From positions 372,001 through 436,000 of the forward strand of contig JAQFVV010012423.1 of assembly GCA_028023455.1 (NCBI GenBank): a stretch of DNA of 64,000 nucleotides. Direction: 5' to 3'. Below, in pieces: positions 36,132 through 48,874 of the stretch (the stretch's first letter is position 1; the number at the start of each line of letters is the position of its first letter). Below the pieces are notes generated by a model, which did not search any database, was not told the origin of the DNA, and saw only the letters and a program-made list of their open reading frames with translations. Origin of the DNA: Epiperipatus broadwayi. Lineage: Eukaryota; Onychophora; Udeonychophora; Euonychophora; Peripatidae. Both the position numbers and the translations under genes were made by a program.

Positions 36132-39100
36132 TATATATAATTTTTGGCTTAAAATTATTAAAATAAAATTATCATAAATAATGCGATGGTTTCAGTTTGT
36201 CTATAAAAATCTAAAGAGTTTTTTTAAAAAACAAAAATGCAGTTTGCTTTCAAAACATAAAATTAAAAGTTTAAAGAGTTTTTCTATTATTAGTATTGAA
36301 ATAAAAGTTACAATTAATTAATTTAAAAGTAATTTAGGGGAGAAAATTTGGCTTAGAAAAGGTTAAAACTATAGCAGTTTAAATGAATCTTTTTCTTTTA
36401 CATGAAATAAAAATCTCTCTCTCTCTCTCTTTCATTTAAAATATTAAAGGAAAAAAAAAGGGAAAATAATCTTAAATCTAAATCGTGAGTTGACTTTAAA
36501 ATATATATGTGTGTTAATCGCGAATGATTGTAAATATAATAAATGTGTGCATGTTGATATAATAAATATGTGTATGTTAAATATTAAAAATGATATAGAA
36601 AATTAAAATGTAAAACACAGAATTTGCGATGGCTACTAATTAAAAATCCACAAAGACAACAAGTTTGCAATGGCTACTAAATGAAAACACATAATTAAAA
36701 ACTTATCTAAGGAATGTGTTCGAAAACAGTGGAGGAACTTCAACAACAGAGATAGATGGTGGATATAAAAACCAATTATCAAAATGACAACAGGTCATCC
36801 TAATAAATAGTTCAATTTTTTCATTAGACAATCAGTCCAGTTCAGTTCATTAAAGAGTTCAGATTGCAGTCAGTTCAATTCAGTCAATTAATAAGATCAG
36901 CTTAGTATGTATCCATAATCCATCATGCATTGTTAATCATCATTGGAAACGTACAACTTTGCTCTAGCCTGAGTCCGATGAAACAGCCAACCTGCCTGTG
37001 AAAATAATGCCTGCCTAACAACTTGAAAATCCACTGTCAATATCTAATTGTCTTAAAGAAAATGCCTTGGAATAATAAGTATCAAATCTCCACAAAAAAA
37101 CCTCAAATCTAACCGGTTATAAATATTTTCATTAGAAGCAGCAAACAACAAGAAGTATCCACATACAAATCCTAGGTAATAAATAACATTTTCTTATTTC
37201 CATTTAAAATAGCCTTTACAATAATTTGAAGCCTCCCAGAGTCAATTAATAATAAACTCTATGGCATGTATAAAGAACTATTGATGTGCATGTTTGTGAA
37301 ATGTATATATTAATGCTTTATGATCTTATGAATTTCATGTATTTATTTAATGTTTTCTTATATTTTATTGCATAAATTACGAATGTGTGTGGTCTTTATA
37401 TGTCATTATCATTGTATCATTTAATTAAGTTCCTATATAAAATCGTTAAAATTAGAATAATAATGTTTAATTAAATAAATTATTTTTAAACTTAGAGCTT
37501 GTTGGTCAATTCTTTTTACCATTAATCAAAGCAATAATTTGTTATGTATTACATAGACTGAGCTAGTCATGGGAGATTTCGAGTGCTGGATTATGGGCCT
37601 ACTGTCCAAACACATTAGTTCTAATAACTAGCTGGTGCTGGGGTTTACTCCAAAATAAATAAAGTGCTTGGATAGTAGGGGTTTGAATCTAGCAGTTGAG
37701 GTGGGCCATGGTCTGAAAATGTGATCATGTTATGCGGTGCATAGCTTGGTTTGACTGTGGGTATTGTTGTTAGCTCTGCTATTGACAATATTCTCCCCTC
37801 TGCTCAAAGAGCCGGTTCATTCACGTAATATTTATAATATAAAATTATAAATTTATGATAAATAAGGTTTAAACCCAGTTAAACTGAGTAAATAGAGTAC
37901 GCTGGATTTTCTACTGTTTGGACCTAGCACAATATATATATATACACACACACCCTATATAACCACATAGACATGCTTTTTTAAAATATATATTTTTCAT
38001 GTTATTTAAATGACAATGAATGCCAAGTAAGTTATATTAATGAAAATTACTAATAAAAAACAAAAAAAGCGCCTTAGTATATGTTTTTCATTAAAATTAT
38101 CATTATTTTTTTTAACCATTTCTCACTGTTTTTTAAACATATCTGATGGAGTTATTTTGAAAGGATGTTTTTATTGCTCTCTGTTACCACAGTTTTGCAT
38201 GCATATGACTCCAATTGATATTCCATTATTTGATTATATTTCCTGTAATACCCTTTTTGCTAGCAAAAACACAAACACAGGGATCAATAAGCAATTTGAA
38301 TCATTAGATAATTAATGTCCAATTATTATATCTTTTAATATTTCAATCCAAAGTAAATTCCATGTTCCTAGCTTTACCATGGTCAGCATAATGTTTGTGA
38401 TATCCATTTCATTTTAATCACAAAGATACCAAATGAAGGGGGTGCCATGTTTCTTTGCTATATGTCTGGAATATTTTTATAAAAAGTAAGATAAAATAAA
38501 CACAAATTTTTAAGCAAAAGAAAGACTTATTTTTGGTAAAATCATTTCTGCAGTTATGGAACACAAAACAGTCTTTTTCTTATTTTGAACACTGCCTTGA
38601 GATCATGTGACTATCTTTCTTCAAATTATGATAAGACATTCTTATCATCCACATAACAATAATTTAAACAAAAATATTTTATATTAAAATTTAGTAAATA
38701 AATGGTTCATTTATTTCAGATTCATTCAAAACAATAAAATATATTTTATTAAACAGATGATCTTTAATTGTTTTTTTTTATTTAATTATGTATACGCTAC
38801 AAGGAAACGATAGATGGCAACACTTGTACATCACATCACATATGAGGAATTTATATCTATAAAAACAGCAATAACTTTTTTAGCTTTTGATGTTGCTAAG
38901 AATTTATCAATTACTATTAATTGATAATCCTGAGACTAAAGTTTTTTCATCAACTTATAGTATGATAATGGGAGCCTCTTTTGTTGGAGATGAAGTAAAA
39001 GGAAGTCCTCTTTTACCTCAAATTAGGTTTTTATATGGAAACACCCAGAAAGCTATTTTTTTTTTTATAGATGTGAGAATATGAAAGAATAATATCTTTC

Positions 39101-41932
39101 TTGACATTTTGCAAATAATATTTTTAATTTCTTCAAAGAGTTGTATATTTAGAATTAAATATTTCTATGCATTATTATTACATAATAAAGAATAAAAGTA
39201 TCAAAAGCTAATAATGTTGTCTCTGTTACATATAATCTCATTTCTATTATATATATGTATTCTTATTTCCAATACATTTTTTTATAGTTTAGAAAGCCAT
39301 AGTAGTAGCAATAAAAATAATAAATAAAAAAATTAAGTTTTTAATTTTAGTAATCTTATGGTATTGTCATATAGCAATATTATTATAGAAAAAAAGTAAT
39401 AATAAACCAATTTAAAAAAAATTATTAAAACAAAATAGTATTCACTATTCTATAATGAAAAGTTACAGTTTCTTAAACAAACGAAGAATAAACATCAGAG
39501 AAGGAAGATAACTATAGCATTGGTCTTTTAACAAATCCACCATATCTTATAGTTTTCTTTGATTAGATAATTATAAAAAAAAATATAAAAAAAAATATGA
39601 TCCTACAATGAGTCTCAGAATTCTAAAGTTCATAATTTTTTCACTGACATTTGATATCATTAAATGTGGCATCTTTAAAATGGCCAGCTAACCTATATTA
39701 AAAAAAGATGCCATTTTAAGTTTATAAACTTATTAATATTGCTTATGTAAAGAAAAAAAATGTATTTGTTTATTAAATAGATGCATTTAAAAGATTACTT
39801 TTACATTAAAACTAACTTTATATTTGTCAATGAATTTTTATTTTGCTCTCTAGTTTCTAAAACAGTTATAAAGCTAAAAATTACATAGTAAAAAAAATGA
39901 TAACATTTTTAAAAAATATGTTTTTATTTATATAAATGTACTAAAAAGTAAATAAAAATACAAATATATATTCAACTTTGTAGTATCCTTGATATTGAGT
40001 AATCAAAAAAACATATATATATATATATGAACCTCATGTGAGTGTTGCATGCTTTTACTGTGATCATGTAATATGAACACTATAAAAGCTGAAGAATTTT
40101 TTTTACATTTTAGTGCCCCCTCCCCCTTTTAGTGCATTTATATAAATAAAAGCATTTCTATATATATATCAATATTCACTAGAATAAAAACTACAAAATT
40201 GTAAAAAATGCCTGTATAAAATTAAAGATTAAAATTCTTTGCTATAGCTAGCTTCGGTATATTCCACCATCTTAAGTAGCAACCCGTCAAATTAGAGATC
40301 TTTTATCTAGTCAAATTATTGCTCAGTCAACAGCAATAAGTAGAACATTATTTACATCACATCCCTCTTGCTCACACATATGATGGAGACAGCAAAGATG
40401 CCTACCTTCAGCAATGGAGGCAATTTTATATTTACAAAAAATCTCTAAAAAGTGTAATTTCTGGCAAAGAAAGAAGACAATCTGAACTTGTTTCAATAAA
40501 GTTCAAGTTTGATATTTATTTACCTAATCTTTCTTTTTTCTGTGATGGTTTCCTATTAAAACTATATAATACTCTTATAAGTATTTTGAATCATCATAGT
40601 TCCATTAATATCAAAATTATTGAAAAATTGTAATTCAATGCTATTCACAATAGAAATTTTTATTTTTATAAACTAATTAAAAAAAATCATGTTTTAAAAT
40701 CTTATTTTTATAATATATGATTGTTTTGTGTATTTTAGTGCTGCAATAAGGATTCAAAATTTTTTAAAACAACTCTCAATTGAGTTAAGCAACTAATTAT
40801 ATATTTTTGTTACTATTTGTTATAATTAAAAACATTATCACATGAAGATCTGAGATGTTTACTCATGCACTTTTAATAACATTTCTTTTCACTTTACTCA
40901 AGAGCCATCGATTGAAAGCTTGAGTAATTAATTGACACAAGATGATATAATATTTTAATATTCTCACATCCAAAGAAGTTTCAGACATATGCTTCAAACA
41001 ATAATGACTCTTATTTAAAGCTAGTGATATGCATTAGCCATTCTGTACATTATTTAAATTAGTAATTTGAAATTTTAAAAAGTGTTTTGAGTCCAGTAAC
41101 AATAATACATCATTTTATCATTATCTATATATTTTAAGAGCAATCTCTTTATTCTAGATACATATAATGTAAGACTGAGTAATCAATGGTCATCAAATGG
41201 CATAGTGGCATCCTTAGACCAATTTATGCTCTTTTCTTCTTTAATTGAGACCATGATTCACATATGGAACTAATGCATCGAGCAGCCACTGTTTTATTCT
41301 TTTATATTTTTCAAACTAATAGCCTGACATTAACAAAGATTTCATTATTGTTTATAGATATAAGATGTTTCTCTTTTTTTTTGTCTCAAATATATCTAAA
41401 TACATATTTCAAGAAATTAAAAATTCTCACCTTTTTTTGACCTTTATTAAATTTAGTCTCTATCTAAGATTAAATGAAATGTAACAATTTATAGTCTAAT
41501 AAAAATGATTAATAATCATTTATGTGTTTATTGAACGGAGATTAATGGTAAGAAACATTTGCTTAAAAATGGTACTTATAAAATAAATTTCTATTATAAA
41601 AAACAAAATTTCATAGGTGATTTTTAATTTTATGCAATTATCAAATTGGTTTGTACAAACATTTACACAAACAGTTAAATTAAAAAAATACTGTATATAT
41701 AAAATATACAAAAACAAATAGTAAAATTAACATTTACTAATATTTTTAGTAGAGATCTGAGTTGCAATGAGGAAATACAAGATTTATTTCACAAAATCGA
41801 AAAATTCACAAATCCAAAAAAATTCTAGAATCAGTGATATTTAATAAATAGTGGCTCACCTGTATATATGAAGTAGCTAGTGTTAACCTGTTGAATACTT
41901 GCAAAAGTTTATATTGTATATATTATAGCAGA
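36132..41932. other. AT-rich interval, nothing assigned
   Basis: A short (CT)n run lies at about 36414-36431. A GC-richer patch at 37541-37800 has no frame or RNA signature that I recognise. Frames at 38040-38315 and 38887-39084 lack known motifs and are probably chance. An A-box-like TGGCATAGTGG occurs near 41198 without a B box. Confidence 0.45.
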
Positions 41933-42854
41933 TGGAACGATGACCACTAGCCCCAAAAGTTGATGATGCCAGATATAATGGACGGAATGATTACAACTAA
42001 TCCCAAACATTGCAAACACCAGATGTAATGGATGGTCAACTAACTTGCAGACTGTACTACTATGCAGATGTAGCAATATGGTGTGGGGATAAGTTAATAT
42101 GTTCTAATTTATTACCCCTAATGAAACAATCTGCAAAGACCTACTAGGCTAGAAGGGGAAAAAAGTTGCATCCAACTATGTTCAGACTGTGAGAACTGAT
42201 GAAATGCTTAACCAATGATTGCATACACTTTAATTGACTAACTCTATTCTTATTTAATAATAATAAATGCAATTTAGGTTAGTTCATCCACTTTTCCCCT
42301 TTTAAATTTCGTTATGGCCTAATTTTCAAACCTAGAGAGAATATTACTTTTAACTCCTTTAGCAGGTATGAACAGATACACACAGCAACACCTGCATCTA
42401 TATATAGGTTACAACTAGCATTTATTATATTTGTTTTATTTTCAAGCTTTTATATGATAAGAAAAATAGATGTGTATGCATGCCTAATTGTTTATAGACT
42501 GTGGAATGTCAGGACAACTCAATAAACCAAAGACTGGAATAATACAAACTCTCAAACATTTATCACCAATAATAAATATCAAGTATAACAACAATAGTGA
42601 TGATAAAAATTATAAAACATAATCATATGTACATGTGTCACCTGTGAACCCCTACCATTTTACTAATTAATGATTATTATAATCCAACCCTTATACCCCA
42701 TGGTAGAAATCCACCTATGTCACTCATTCTCTACAAATCATAATTATATAGAAAAATAAACTTTAGTTATTTAATATCATTGAGATGCTGGCTAGCTAAA
42801 TTATATATATTCGCAGATGTTAACAACCTATTTAACAAGTTTCCCCAATTTATT

Positions 42855-42991
<137 letters not shown>

Positions 42992-43263
42992 CTAGTTGAT
43001 TAGTCAAACATACTGGAAAATATATACACAAGGTTAATCACAAAATAAAACATATAATATGTATTCTGTATAAGTGTTGTAATTTAACCTATGAAAATAA
43101 ATTTAGAGAATCTTACCTGATGTGAAGGTGGGTGAACCTAAATTTTATTTACAATGAAAATATCAAAATATCAAAATGAATAATCCCCCCTTTTCTTCTC
43201 TGCTAATTTTGAAAAATGAGGCTTCAGCATCAGTATGAAAATACAACAGATAACAAGACTTGA

Positions 43264-43266
43264 AAA

Positions 43267-43321
<55 letters not shown>

Positions 43322-43324
43322 AAA
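43264..43324 (+). repeat. (AAAT)15 microsatellite
   Basis: About 15 units of AAAT sit inside the left LTR of element 2. The array is absent from the right LTR, again showing change after insertion. Confidence 0.95.
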
Positions 43325-44534
43325 TTTACAATATTGATTCTTTGATTTAAAAAAATGTAATTGGAACAAAGTGAAGTAGTGGTAGTTGATATTTAGGCAA
43401 GTTTTTCTTTAAAGCAGTTTCACTTAGTAAATCATTTTCCTTAGCAAGGATAGATAGGTACAATGGTGTCTCCTGTAGTTGTGTTTAATGGTAAACACCT
43501 TGATCCTCATTTGATTCACCATAAAGTATTTCAATCCTTGCTTACTTTGGACTGCAGGCATCTTCTTGTGTGTTTACAATAAAGTAGAAATATATATATA
43601 TATAGAGGTTTAATGCAGGTGGTAGGAAATATCACGACACACAACAGCATGTTTTGCCCTAGCCCATTTTCATATTAAAGTACAATTTAATAATTATTTA
43701 TAATCATATATTTGTATTGAAGTGCTTTAAATATATATTAAGAAAATTATTTCATTATTTTTTTCTTTTCAATTTTCAGCAGACTTAATTTTTGTTATTC
43801 TTTTTGAAAAAAAATTAAAATAATCAAATTTACTCCAATAACTTTTAAAACACGATTTAATTATTTAAGAATTTATCACTTATTCTTACTTTTTATTTTA
43901 CCTCCTTTCCTCTGAATTTGGTAAACTTTTTAATTACAGCATTTGACTTTTAAAAATGTTTAAAATTTAAATAAAAGAAAAAGTAAAACTCCATTTTAGC
44001 GTTCTAAATTTTACTTTAAACATTGTTGTAGCTGCTATCTCTTTTTTATAAGAAGAACAATTTTGTAAAAAGTTTCTATTTTTACATAAAATGCTGAGAA
44101 TGCTGATATTTTAAACTGCCTATTGCTTAAATTTGTTTAGATTTTTATATGTATTGTTTAAATACATTTCATTTATTACAAATAAAATAAAATAATAAAA
44201 TCAGTTTTATTTTCACACATGACCACCTAATTAACCTCAAGCTATCCTTAAATCATTTGATTATAAAATTAATATTCAATTTTAAATTTTAAAAAAATAT
44301 ATATACACATTACAGTTTATTAATCAAATAGTTTATATATATACAATATTACTTTGTAAAATATTGATCGTATTTTATTTATTACAATTTAATAATTTAT
44401 TGTGTATTATATGTATATATGTAATAATAATAACAAATAATCTACCTATTATTAATATAAATTCCAAATAGATTGTGTTCAATAAATAGGCTTGATCCTT
44501 TTAGGAATGTGTGCATTGTAAGCTACTCTTTACA

Positions 44535-44549
44535 AACCCTTCTCCTTAC
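44535..44549 (-). promoter_or_regulatory. polypurine tract of element 2
   Basis: On minus, GTAAGGAGAAGGGTT lies directly before the LTR start TGTAAAG. This is the plus-strand primer position and confirms both the minus orientation and the LTR edge. Confidence 0.7.
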
Positions 44550-45089
44550 AGGGTTAGAATTTTAATCTGTCATGAAAATTTTAATGCATACACAAGGTTC
44601 GCATTTGAAGTTTGATGTTTTTTTTTCAACAAATATAAGAAGGGTAGTGAAACCTTATTTTACTGTTTTCTACACTCAACTACACAAATTGCTTTCTATT
44701 CTTCTCTACTCACTCTCATGAAATACTTTGCAAGGTGGGGTTCAAACGTAGGTTTTTTTTAAAAAAACTAATGATGGTTATGTTTTGAGTACACTAATAA
44801 AAATGTGTTTCTGTTTCAGATAGCATGCATTTTTTTCTTGTTATCCTCTATCCTGCTCCTATTGAGTCTTATTGGATTTCCTTTGAGGACTAACAGAAGA
44901 TTGGAGCAACCATCACTTAGTGTGGTTTAACTCTTTTAAATAAAGTGGCTCTAAAGTATCCTAATATTTGCTTTGGCATCCATTAGGGAATACTCTCATC
45001 ATAATTTTTAACCTAACTTCAAAATATCTAATTTTTTTTTTTTACTTATCAACATCCATTTTTTTTCCACACATTAGTTGAGTATGATA

Positions 45090-45520
45090 ATTCTACAGTT
45101 ACTAAGATTGTCCATAGTATGGTTTCATAATTTGGGTATTATATGTGCCCCTAACTTGTCCTTCCATATCCAACCAAAATGTATTAAGATTCGGTTGTTT
45201 AACTATTGTGTAAGGTCCTTTATAAAGATGGTAAAACTTACTGTACTTATTTTCAATTTGCTTACTAATATGAAGGTTTTTTATTAAAACTTGATCTACT
45301 TTAAAAGTATATGGAGTTCCAGTGTTATTTTTGTTCCTTTTATGGCCTTACTTACCAATCGAAGATATGCTTTCTGCACATTTTCCTCCATACTACTTTG
45401 TTTATATCTTAGTCATAGGTTGATATTTCGTGAACAACATGGGAATTTATTGATTAAAATGTAGTTCAATGGGTGTGAATCCAGTCGATTCATTCACACT
45501 TCAGTTGATATAATTAACTA
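45090..45520 (-). pseudogene. integrase C-terminal remnant of element 2
   Basis: On minus, one region carries the target-site integrase tail: VNESTGFTPIELHFNQ, then stops, then PYTFKVDQVLIKN and FYHLYKGPYTIVKQPN, a clear GPY/F module. It resembles the same part of element 1 (NKSTGFPPTRLDF and YKGPYRIK). No catalytic core is seen upstream. The segment ends near 45090, about 550 bp before the polypurine tract. It is a broken fragment, but the family assignment to Ty3/gypsy integrase is good. Confidence 0.75.
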
Positions 45521-45568
45521 TCTGTTCTATCTGTCTTACCCTATCATTTTCTTATACTATCATAAGTT

Positions 45569-45571
<3 letters not shown>

Positions 45572-45607
<36 letters not shown>

Positions 45608-45676
45608 TATATATACATACATATATACATACATACATACATACATACATACATACATACATACATACATACATAC
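45572..45676 (+). repeat. (TA)n and (CATA)n microsatellite
   Basis: A TA run (45572-45605) is followed by an ACAT/CATA array to about 45676. It separates the two integrase-like remnants of element 2. Confidence 0.95.
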
Positions 45677-45779
45677 ACCATTTGATTTATTCACTCATTT
45701 ATTTCTTATCTTAAAAAATATATACATCTCTTGAGAATTCATCCATGGTAAAAAATCCATTTTACATGTCCAAAGTTAC

Positions 45780-46439
45780 ATCATTTGAAGTCCTTCCCTT
45801 GTTATATACTTTTTCTTTTAAGTACTGTCATTTATATGCCTCATAAATGTGAAGGGTCCTTCATAAGTGTTACATAACTTATGGAACTGAAAACCTTTCT
45901 GTTTGACGAACTGCAGCATGGTTATCTCTATTCTCATCATATAATTTTCTATGTTTTGATCGATCGCATTCACCAATTTCTTTAATGCCTTCCAAAATGG
46001 CATTTGTAGTGTGACAGTTTTCTTCTAAGAAAGCTGCTTGAACTTGTAACAAACCATCCTTGTTATTGCTATTATGATCCCAAATGTCATGTCTGAAAAG
46101 CATTTTATTTTTGTTTCGATGGTAAACATGAATGTGCCTCAATAATCTCAAATATGAGTCCAAATCATTTATCATTGAACTTTCTTTCATATACTCTATC
46201 ATGACATCTTCAGAGTATGATGTGTCATCAACTCCTATTGCTTCATCATTTAACTCTGAATCAATCTTGAAAGCTTGTGATCTTTGTATCACTTCAATAT
46301 TGAGAGTATCATTCATTTGCTTTTCTCTCAACTTAAATTCAGTATATTGAGTACTTGCATTAGTCAGAGTTTGTTGTGTTTCAACAACTAATGTACCCTT
46401 GAATACTTTTAGTTTGACAAACTGGTTAATATCATTCAC
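45780..46439 (-). pseudogene. remnant with a second integrase-tail-like segment; N-terminal part unassigned
   Basis: A 186-codon minus frame (46439-45879) is overlapped by a second frame (46003-45818). The end of the first reads KHRKLYDENRDNHAAVRQTE; the second contains FHKLCNTYEGPFTFMRHIND, which looks like a GPY/F-type integrase tail after a frameshift. The first 100 codons (with FVKLKVFKGTLVVETQQTL) match nothing I recognise. If correct, the interior of element 2 holds two integrase tails, implying an internal duplication or a nested second element. An unrelated accessory frame is the alternative. Confidence 0.4.
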
Positions 46440-46635
46440 TTGTGGTAAAGTGTCTTGTTGATTTCTGCAGTGTTTACAGGTGGGGTCAATGTATGATCAT
46501 CATAGTGCATTCTATAACTATCTGGAATTAAACATTCTAAACTAAAATTAGGAGGATAATCTTCTGCCTCAGGCAGAATGTGACATGAGAGGAGAGTTTC
46601 TTCAGAAGGATCACATCTTCTGTGGGTCCTTAAGG

Positions 46636-46883
46636 GCCATCTCTAGGTGATGAGTCCTATTATCCCTTATTTTATTACTACTGTGCATCCTTACATCAAT
46701 TTCATCATGTTTTCCTCCACTGGTCAGCATCTCTTGGTACAATTGAGACTCAAGCACTAGCCATCTCTAGGTGATGAGCCCTATTATCCCTTATTTTATT
46801 ACTACTGTGCATCCTTACATCAATTTCATCATGTTTTCCTCCACTGGTCAGTATCTCTTGGTACAGTTGAAACTCAAGCACTA
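46636..46883 (-). repeat. 124-bp tandem duplication inside element 2
   Basis: The unit starting GCCATCTCTAGGTGATGAG occurs at 46636 and again at 46760, nearly identical. The length is not a multiple of three, so it shifts the frame of the gag-like region it interrupts. The high similarity suggests a recent event. Confidence 0.9.
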
Positions 46884-46904
46884 CCAATCTCTGATTAAAG
46901 GCTT

Positions 46905-48083
46905 CACCTTATCAATTTCACCTCTTATTTCATGAGCACTTCCCACCAACTTTTCTATATTGGCTTTGTCTACAGTTATGTCCATCCCTCCTTTGACTAT
47001 TCTACCCTCAACTCATTTAAGATGTTGATCCAAATCTACTAGCATCTTGTTGCATGACTAAACCTGATTATTTTGTGATATGGAAAGTTGTTCTATTTTT
47101 GATTGAATTCCCTGAAATTCATCTTGAACCTCAGTTAGGAATTTATCCTGTACCACACGCATCTCATGTTTTAATGTTTCCTGACTCTTATATGCCACAT
47201 CATATTTTGCATTCAATTGTTCCATGACACTGGATTTAAAATCATCTATTCACTATTGGAATTTTGTATTCTTTTCATCAATTTCATTCCACATCTCTAA
47301 CATTCCTTGCTTCAATTCAATATTGTCTTTCTGAACATATTCTAATTTTAGGGAAAGTTGTCCCATATCTTCAGACAACTTAATTTTAACATTATCAATT
47401 TTTGTTTCCATTTGTTCTTTCATATCATTCACATCCTTCTTCAATTCTTCCTTTATTTTATTTATATCAGCCTTGGTTGCCATATTTTCCAACTTACTAT
47501 TTATATCACTTTTCATATTCTCCATATTGCTATTTATATCACTTTTCATATTCTCCATTCTGCAATTTAAATCACTTTTCATATTCTCCACATTAGTTGC
47601 CATATTCCCCATTTTACTATTCATATTATTCATATCACTCTTCATATTCTCTTTCATACTATTCATATCACACTTCACATTCTCTTTCATACTATTCATA
47701 TCACTCTTCATCTCCATGATTGCTTGGATTAGTTGTGCCAATGTTGTAGGGTCTTGCATAGCCTGAGTTATTCCCATTTCAGGCACTTGAACAATCTCAC
47801 TGGGAGAAATCATCTAAATTTGAGAAACTGTTTGACTCCTTTCTTGCACTTGTGGGAATTGTTCAACTTCCAGAATAGACCCCTCAAGTATCTGAATCAT
47901 CGTAGATTCTACCTTATTACTGGTAGTATCATCTACCATCTCACTGTCACTACTATCTTTCCCTATCTCCAAATGTTTTGATTCCATATTACTTAATTGC
48001 TTATCACTTCTGGTTATCATTAAATATTTATTTATTTGCAAACTATTTATAAAATATTTATTTATGAAACTATAAATAATCAC
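46905..48083 (-). pseudogene. gag: coiled-coil gag-like frame of element 2 with 11-residue repeats
   Basis: One minus frame runs about 370 codons from MITRSDKQLSNMESKH (ATG at 48023; the frame is open from 48083) to about 46905. It is interrupted by few stops (TAG at 47814, TAG-TGA at 47255-47250, then two more). Residues from about 47711 to 47470 form at least five 11-residue units of the type MKSDMNSMKEN / MKSDINSNMEN, a hendecad coiled-coil pattern. Further down are heptad-like KIDNVKIKLSEDMGQLSLKL and MEQLNAKYDVAYKSQETLKH. The acidic Ser/Asp N-terminus and coiled coil resemble the start of element 1's gag, and it lies just after the 5' LTR. No capsid or zinc knuckle is clearly visible, so gag is inferred from position and resemblance. 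Confidence 0.55.
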
Positions 48084-48874
48084 ATGCCACAGTGCATCAT
48101 GTCACTCCCAACCATTGCATTTATCTTTTACCTCTGTTTTTAGTTTTTAATAGATCTACTTTTAGCCAATGTTCTTTTACATGCCTAACTCTACTATTTT
48201 ATTATCATTTATTAATCACTTAACTATTTATCATCGGTCTCTGTTTATTGTCCACTTTCTTATATTTCCAATTTACACCCAATAGTGTAGATCTCTTATT
48301 GAAAATTGATTCAAGTTTATGTGATCTATTATCCCTATTACTATAATTTTTAATGAAAGTGATAGTTATTTGCCATGTGTATAAGTTCATTTGGGTTTAT
48401 GTTGATAGAAAAATATAAAATGAAATGTGCTCTAACATTTAAAAAAAAAAATTTAAATACCAGTCCAATGGCTGAACTTTCTTTACAATTAGAGTATATT
48501 CATACCTAACATACTGGATATACATTTGGATACATCTATCAACTGTAATATCTTTATGCCTAACACATTGCATCAGATATAACTATTAGTAAATATACTT
48601 GGATACCTCTATCAACTGTAATATCTTCATGCCTACCATGTTGCGCATCAGATATACCCATTAGTAAATACCCTCCTCTATCAACTGTAATATCTTCATG
48701 CCTACCATGTTGTGGCCAGATATAATGGACGGAAAAATTCCCACTTATATATATAGATCAGATTCAACAATCAGCTGGTTCGATCACAATGTATGACCAA
48801 CTTACACAAAGTATTTATGTGATGATACATCTATCTATCGAGCCACAAACATTGCTGGTGCCAGATATAATGGA
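48084..48874 (-). other. leader of element 2
   Basis: This lies between the 5' LTR and the gag-like frame. On minus, directly after the LTR, TGGCACCAGCAATGTTTGTGG appears (48862-48842); it resembles a string in element 1's leader and may include the primer-binding site. Short repeats of CAACTGTAATATCTTCATGCC and of GCCAGATATAATGGA recur. No coding frame is supported. Confidence 0.45.

Noticed and set aside
38040-39084. Frames of 91 and 65 codons at 38040-38315 and 38887-39084
   Set aside because: No recognisable domain, no supporting splice or promoter signals, and AT-driven composition.
43163-43369. Phe/Leu/Ile/Tyr-repeat frame
   Set aside because: It is a translation of the AAAT microsatellite.
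45572-45676. CRISPR-like regular repeats
   Set aside because: Simple tetranucleotide and dinucleotide arrays without unique spacers. No CRISPR array is present anywhere in the window, as expected for an animal genome.
47358-47981. Several plus-strand frames up to 97 codons
   Set aside because: They are shadows of the repetitive coiled-coil frame on the minus strand.
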